This document shows positions 61,601 to 64,000 of a stretch of 64,000 nt of DNA, piece by piece. A program made the translations under genes and the position numbers. The notes beneath the pieces are model-generated. The model did not search any database. It was not told the origin of the DNA and worked only from the letters and a program-made list of their open reading frames with translations. Position 1 is the stretch's first letter; every line of letters begins with the position of its first letter. Origin of the DNA: Pseudonocardia sp. (GTDB lineage Bacteria; Actinomycetota; Actinomycetes; Mycobacteriales; Pseudonocardiaceae); assembly GCA_019244295.1 (NCBI GenBank), contig JAFASX010000049.1, positions 55,919 to 119,918 on the forward strand, written 5' to 3'.

Positions 61601-63066
61601 ATTCCAGTCTCGCCACGCCGGTGTGGTTCCGCATGCTCGGGGCGCGCGTCGGGACCCGCGCCGAGATTTCCACCACCACCGGTCTACCGACGCTGATGCG
61701 TGTGCAGGACGGGGGGTTTCTCGCCGACGACACTCTGGTCGCTCCGTATGAATTGCGCGGTGGCTGGGTGCGGATCGGCCGCTCGGGCGTGGGACGCCGC
61801 GCGTTCGCCGGCAATTCGAGCATCATCGGCCCCGACCGCGCCCTGGGCGATGACTCGCTCATCGCGGTGTTGTCGAGCGCGCCGGACGAGGTGGCGGCGA
61901 ACTCGTCGTGGATCGGACGCCCAGCCCTCGAGCTACCTCGGGTGCCGGATGTCATCGATGCCAGCCGCACCTTCAACCCCCCGGCCCGGCTCGTCGTCGC
62001 CAGAGCCGCGGTCGAGCTGTTGCGGGTGTTGCCATGGGCGATGTCGTCGACGCTCGGCGCGATCGTGTTCAGTGTCCTCGCGCTGATCCGGCTGAAGATC
62101 GGCTGGGTCGCGGCGGCGGTCGCCAGCGGCTTTGTTCTGTTGGCCGCTGGCGTGGTTGCCCTGAGCATCACCACGCTGGCGAAGTGGGTACTAGTCGGCC
62201 GGTTCAAGGTGGGCGAGCACCCACTGTGGAGTTCATTCGTCTGGCGTAACGAGCTCTTCGACGTCTTCTACGAAGAGATGGCCATGCCGTGGTTGGGTAC
62301 CTCGCTGCTCGGCACGCCCATGCTCAACGTGTGGCTGCGGACGCTCGGCGCGCGGATCGGTCGAGGCGTCTGGTGCGAAAGCCACTGGCTACCAGAAACC
62401 GATCTTGTTCGGCTGGATGACGGCGCGACGGTCAACCGGGGATGCGTGCTGCAAACCCATCTGTTCCACGACCGGCTCATGCGCATCGACCACGTGCACC
62501 TCGGCGCCGGCGCGACGCTCGGACCGCACAGCATCCTGCTGCCCGGTGCCGTGATCGGCACCGGCGCCGGTATCGGCGGCCTATCCCTGGTGATGCGTGG
62601 GGAACATGTGCCGCCGAACTCGCGGTGGCTTGGCAACCCGATCGCGGCATGGCCAGAAGAGTTCGCCTTTCCGGATCAGCCCACCGGTCGAGGCCGGCAC
62701 AGCGCTGTGGTGATGTGGCAGAACCAGGAGCCGACCAACCGAGGCGGCTTCGCGCTTGCCGCAGCGGTAGCCGCGCTCGCGGCCGGCGGGCTCGCCGGGC
62801 CCTTCCTGCTCGCCAACTCCTCGAGCCAGTCGCCCGCGCAGAACACGCAACAAGCCCCGCTTTCCCGGCCCTTAGCCGCGCAACCGCCGGGCCCAGCCGC
62901 CACGGCTGCCCCGACTGCGCCACAACCGAAGTCGCTCCAGCCACCAGCCGTCGTACACCGAACACCACCCTCGCCGCCGAAGGTCGCCGACAGCGGCAAA
63001 CCAACGGCCGCGCGCTCGATCAACACCAGCAAAACCAGGGGAGGCAGCGCCCGGCCGTCCCGCTAG
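58609..63066 (+). CDS. Pls/PosA-family non-ribosomal peptide synthetase (A-T with membrane and left-handed beta-helix region)
   Basis: The 1485-residue protein has an adenylation domain (about 70-570) with IIFTSGSTGRPKGVAITHR, NTYGPTETTVV, YRSGDLVR, GRADDQVKLGGRRIELGEID and PVRTSGKVDR, then a carrier domain with FFDLGGTSLATAK (Ser near 601). The remainder is a series of membrane helices alternating with hexapeptide beta-helix acyltransferase-like repeats (650-1370), as in epsilon-poly-L-lysine synthetase, ending in a proline/alanine-rich tail. Aligned by eye to GrsA, the specificity residues read D-A-E-S-I-G-T-V-V-K, one change from the published lysine code. The product may be a lysine homopolymer or an aminoacyl conjugate; many actinomycetes carry relatives of unknown product. 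The start at 58609 has GAGG five bases before; later ATGs at 58717 or 58750 are possible. Confidence 0.87.
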   Translation: MPNAPTSKALGRTLGPGPTSTRPHQRPPGLPGPRQPMQSSPGIDLTEMPTRLIPQAVYEVASPPPPRTLIDIFTATARAYPDAPALDDGDEVLSYRECQRRVSALRDELLGAGIAVGDRIGVRMPSGCNETYLAILAVLASAAAYVPVDLDDPEERVEMVWREAQVRGVLETGGRLRLTQAALRRDNRGLTAKAPIPTPMPKPSDDAWIIFTSGSTGRPKGVAITHRSAAAFVDAEAQLFVQDRPLGPGDRVLAGLSVAFDASCEEMWLAWRHGACLAPAARSLVRAGVEFGSWLVERKVTVVSTVPTLAALWPQDALDRVRLLILGGEACPAELAKRLSRPGREVWNTYGPTETTVVACGARLDQGGPVRIGLPLAGWSLAVLDSRGLPVHPGDVGELVIAGVGTGRYLDPVKDAEKFRPVPMLGWDRAYRSGDLVRADPEGLVFIGRADDQVKLGGRRIELGEIDAALLALPEVTSAAAAVRTTAGGGDVLVGYLVPDTPPGKTFDTRAARAALAESLPRGLVPQLVVMDALPVRTSGKVDRAAMPWPVAESADAAAQQGTPASAARAAGTVGWLAGVWQDLLGVPVDRDADFFDLGGTSLATAKLVAKLRERYPEASVADIYQNSRLTKLARRLDELGGDQSGRRPVHPTPASTGPVQALVLVGLYLARGLQWMLGLAVLTDLAAVAAGQPLLGPPIPWVYLAAGWLLLISPPGRLLIVVGLGARWICRGVRPGCYPRGGSVHLRLWTAQRLVTAFGMRSLAGTALAAWYARLLGCQVGAHVDLRTDPPVTGLARLDDGCAIEAGADLSGWWLDGDMVHVGEVRVGAHARVGARSTLMPGAVVGERAEIEAGACVLGEVPVDQRWSGVPARHVGAVGEGWPAPRQRRFSGWTVLYTVSMILVSVLPTVASLPGLALFELDLARDHKLEPRDVLVIPPIAGMLAALCYALIVGGLVRLAGLGLRPGFHPVDSRAGWGAWLVERLLQSSRMVLFPIYSSLATPVWFRMLGARVGTRAEISTTTGLPTLMRVQDGGFLADDTLVAPYELRGGWVRIGRSGVGRRAFAGNSSIIGPDRALGDDSLIAVLSSAPDEVAANSSWIGRPALELPRVPDVIDASRTFNPPARLVVARAAVELLRVLPWAMSSTLGAIVFSVLALIRLKIGWVAAAVASGFVLLAAGVVALSITTLAKWVLVGRFKVGEHPLWSSFVWRNELFDVFYEEMAMPWLGTSLLGTPMLNVWLRTLGARIGRGVWCESHWLPETDLVRLDDGATVNRGCVLQTHLFHDRLMRIDHVHLGAGATLGPHSILLPGAVIGTGAGIGGLSLVMRGEHVPPNSRWLGNPIAAWPEEFAFPDQPTGRGRHSAVVMWQNQEPTNRGGFALAAAVAALAAGGLAGPFLLANSSSQSPAQNTQQAPLSRPLAAQPPGPAATAAPTAPQPKSLQPPAVVHRTPPSPPKVADSGKPTAARSINTSKTRGGSARPSR

Positions 63067-63147
63067 CGTCGAATGACGCTTGACTTCAACCGCGGTTGAG
63101 TTTTTAGGCTCCTCTATATCGTTAATCGCGTTACTGAGGAGAACCGA

Positions 63148-63777
63148 ATGGATGCCACTTCGCCGTTGGCCAGGTTCGAGAACGCCTACGAGTCCGGCAC
63201 GGCCCCTTGGATAATCGGCGAGCCACAGCCAGCTGTGGTAGAGCTTGAACAGACCGGCCTGATTCGGGGCAGCGTGCTGGACGTTGGCTGCGGCACCGGT
63301 GAGCACACCATCTATCTTGCCCGGCTGGGCTACGACGTCTTGGGTATTGACTTTTCGGCGTCCGCCGTGCGGCTAGCTCGGGCGAACGCGGCCGCGCACG
63401 GGGTCGCGGCGCGGTTCGAGGTAGCCGACGCCCAGCGGCTGCCCACCGAACCGACGTACGAGACCGTGTTGGACAGCGCCCTGTTCCACATCTTCGACGA
63501 CGCCGACCGAGCGCGTTACGTGCGCAGCCTGCACGGCGCGTGCCAACCGGGCACGTTGGTGCATGTGCTCGCGCTGTCCGACATCAACCCGGGCTTTGGC
63601 CCTCGGATCAGCGACACGGTGATCCGGAACGCGTTCGGCGCCGGCTGGGTGCTGGAACAGCTGCGGGAAAGCACGTACCGAGGTGTCGTGCCGGAGGAAG
63701 CCAGCGCTGAGCTGAACCTGCCAGCCGGCACCGTCACCGATGTCGCCGCCTGGCTCGCCCGAATCCGCCGCCGCTAG
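63148..63777 (+). CDS. Class I SAM-dependent methyltransferase
   Basis: The 209-residue protein has the motif I loop VLDVGCGTGEHTIYLAR, motif II (VLGIDFSASAVRLARANA) and a typical Rossmann layout. The opening PLARFENAYESGTAPWIIGE resembles small-molecule or thiol methyltransferases of the TehB/UbiE type. GAGGAG lies shortly before the ATG. It follows the Pls-like gene by about 80 bases on the same strand and could modify its product, but a functional link is not shown. Confidence 0.85.
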   Translation: MDATSPLARFENAYESGTAPWIIGEPQPAVVELEQTGLIRGSVLDVGCGTGEHTIYLARLGYDVLGIDFSASAVRLARANAAAHGVAARFEVADAQRLPTEPTYETVLDSALFHIFDDADRARYVRSLHGACQPGTLVHVLALSDINPGFGPRISDTVIRNAFGAGWVLEQLRESTYRGVVPEEASAELNLPAGTVTDVAAWLARIRRR

Positions 63778-63911
63778 GAGAGCCGAACCAAGCCGCGACG
63801 CCGCCGGATCCCTCGCCGAACCCGTTGGCGAAGCAGCCGGTGATCAACAGCACAGGAGGGCCTGCCGAAAAATAAGTAGGCGTTTTCGGTTCCGATGTTC
63901 GTTGTTGTGGT

Positions 63912-64000
63912 ATGGGGCTCTCGGAGGACGTCGAGGCGACGTTGGAGGCGAAGTTTCAGGTGTTGTTCCCGCATCTGGATGAGCGGGGGCGTCGTCTGGT
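63912..64000 (+). mobile_element. ISAzo13-like transposase, N-terminal 29 residues (runs off right edge)
   Basis: The last 89 bases encode MGLSEDVEATLEAKFQVLFP followed by HLDERGRRLV, the standard start of ISAzo13-family transposases. Just upstream CCGAAAA and TTTTCGG form short inverted arms that may lie in the element's left end. Whether the element is complete cannot be seen. Confidence 0.75.

Overview
The window is high-GC actinobacterial DNA. Markers for this are mIHF, BldD with its c-di-GMP motif, a helicase-dead PriA, the PyrR-PyrB-PyrC-CarA-CarB-PyrF order and short GTGA/ATGA start-stop overlaps between genes. A Pseudonocardiales-like actinomycete is my best guess from overall gene style; the sequence does not fix the genus. 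No rRNA, tRNA or CRISPR array was recognised.

The backbone is one conserved block read mostly on the minus strand: alaS-ruvX-mltG-aroE (48.9-43.4 kb), then prepilin peptidase-aroC-aroK-aroB-aroQ-pepQ-nusB (30.1-23.8 kb), bldD (opposite strand, 18 kb), pyrR-pyrB-pyrC-carA-carB-pyrF-mihF-gmk-rpoZ-coaBC (17.7-6.9 kb) and priA-def-fmt-rsmB-rpe-ribE (6.1-0 kb). Together these cover alanyl-tRNA charging, cell-wall lytic transglycosylase, the shikimate pathway, de novo UMP synthesis, CoA synthesis, formyl-Met handling and riboflavin. Two genes usually found inside this block, metK (between coaBC and priA) and efp (between pepQ and nusB), are not at those places.

Several accessory islands interrupt the block. 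(1) 18.7-23.7 kb: a two-gene conflict system made of a caspase-like protease fused to an SF1 helicase, translationally coupled to an EACC1-like small protein, next to a low-GC tract with two small possible membrane ORFs and a MITE. (2) 30.2-43.3 kb: an accretion zone with a truncated RelE/ATP-grasp chimera, ISAs1, IS6 and IS110 remnants, a complete class II lasso peptide cluster (precursor, cyclase, B2 protease, RRE protein, ABC exporter), decayed PhzF, cyclase-family, MBL and SDR genes, two intact toxin-antitoxin pairs, and a guanidine module (guanidine-I/ykkC riboswitch, guanidinase-type ureohydrolase, APC permease). (3) 49.9-54.9 kb: a hydroxamate NIS siderophore operon (PLP decarboxylase, IucA/IucC synthetase, acetyltransferase, N-monooxygenase) behind an iron box, with an apparent frameshift near the start of the first gene. 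(4) 56.6-57.3 kb: a group II intron maturase remnant interrupted by a second copy of the MITE. (5) 58.6-63.1 kb: a 1485-residue Pls/PosA-family synthetase with a lysine-like adenylation code, followed by a methyltransferase and the start of an ISAzo13-like transposase running off the right edge.

The items most worth following up are the caspase-helicase/EACC1 pair, the lasso peptide with predicted core GTIHTKKDATTWGFKKEH, the MITE family with perfect 10-bp target duplications, and the riboswitch-controlled guanidinase operon.
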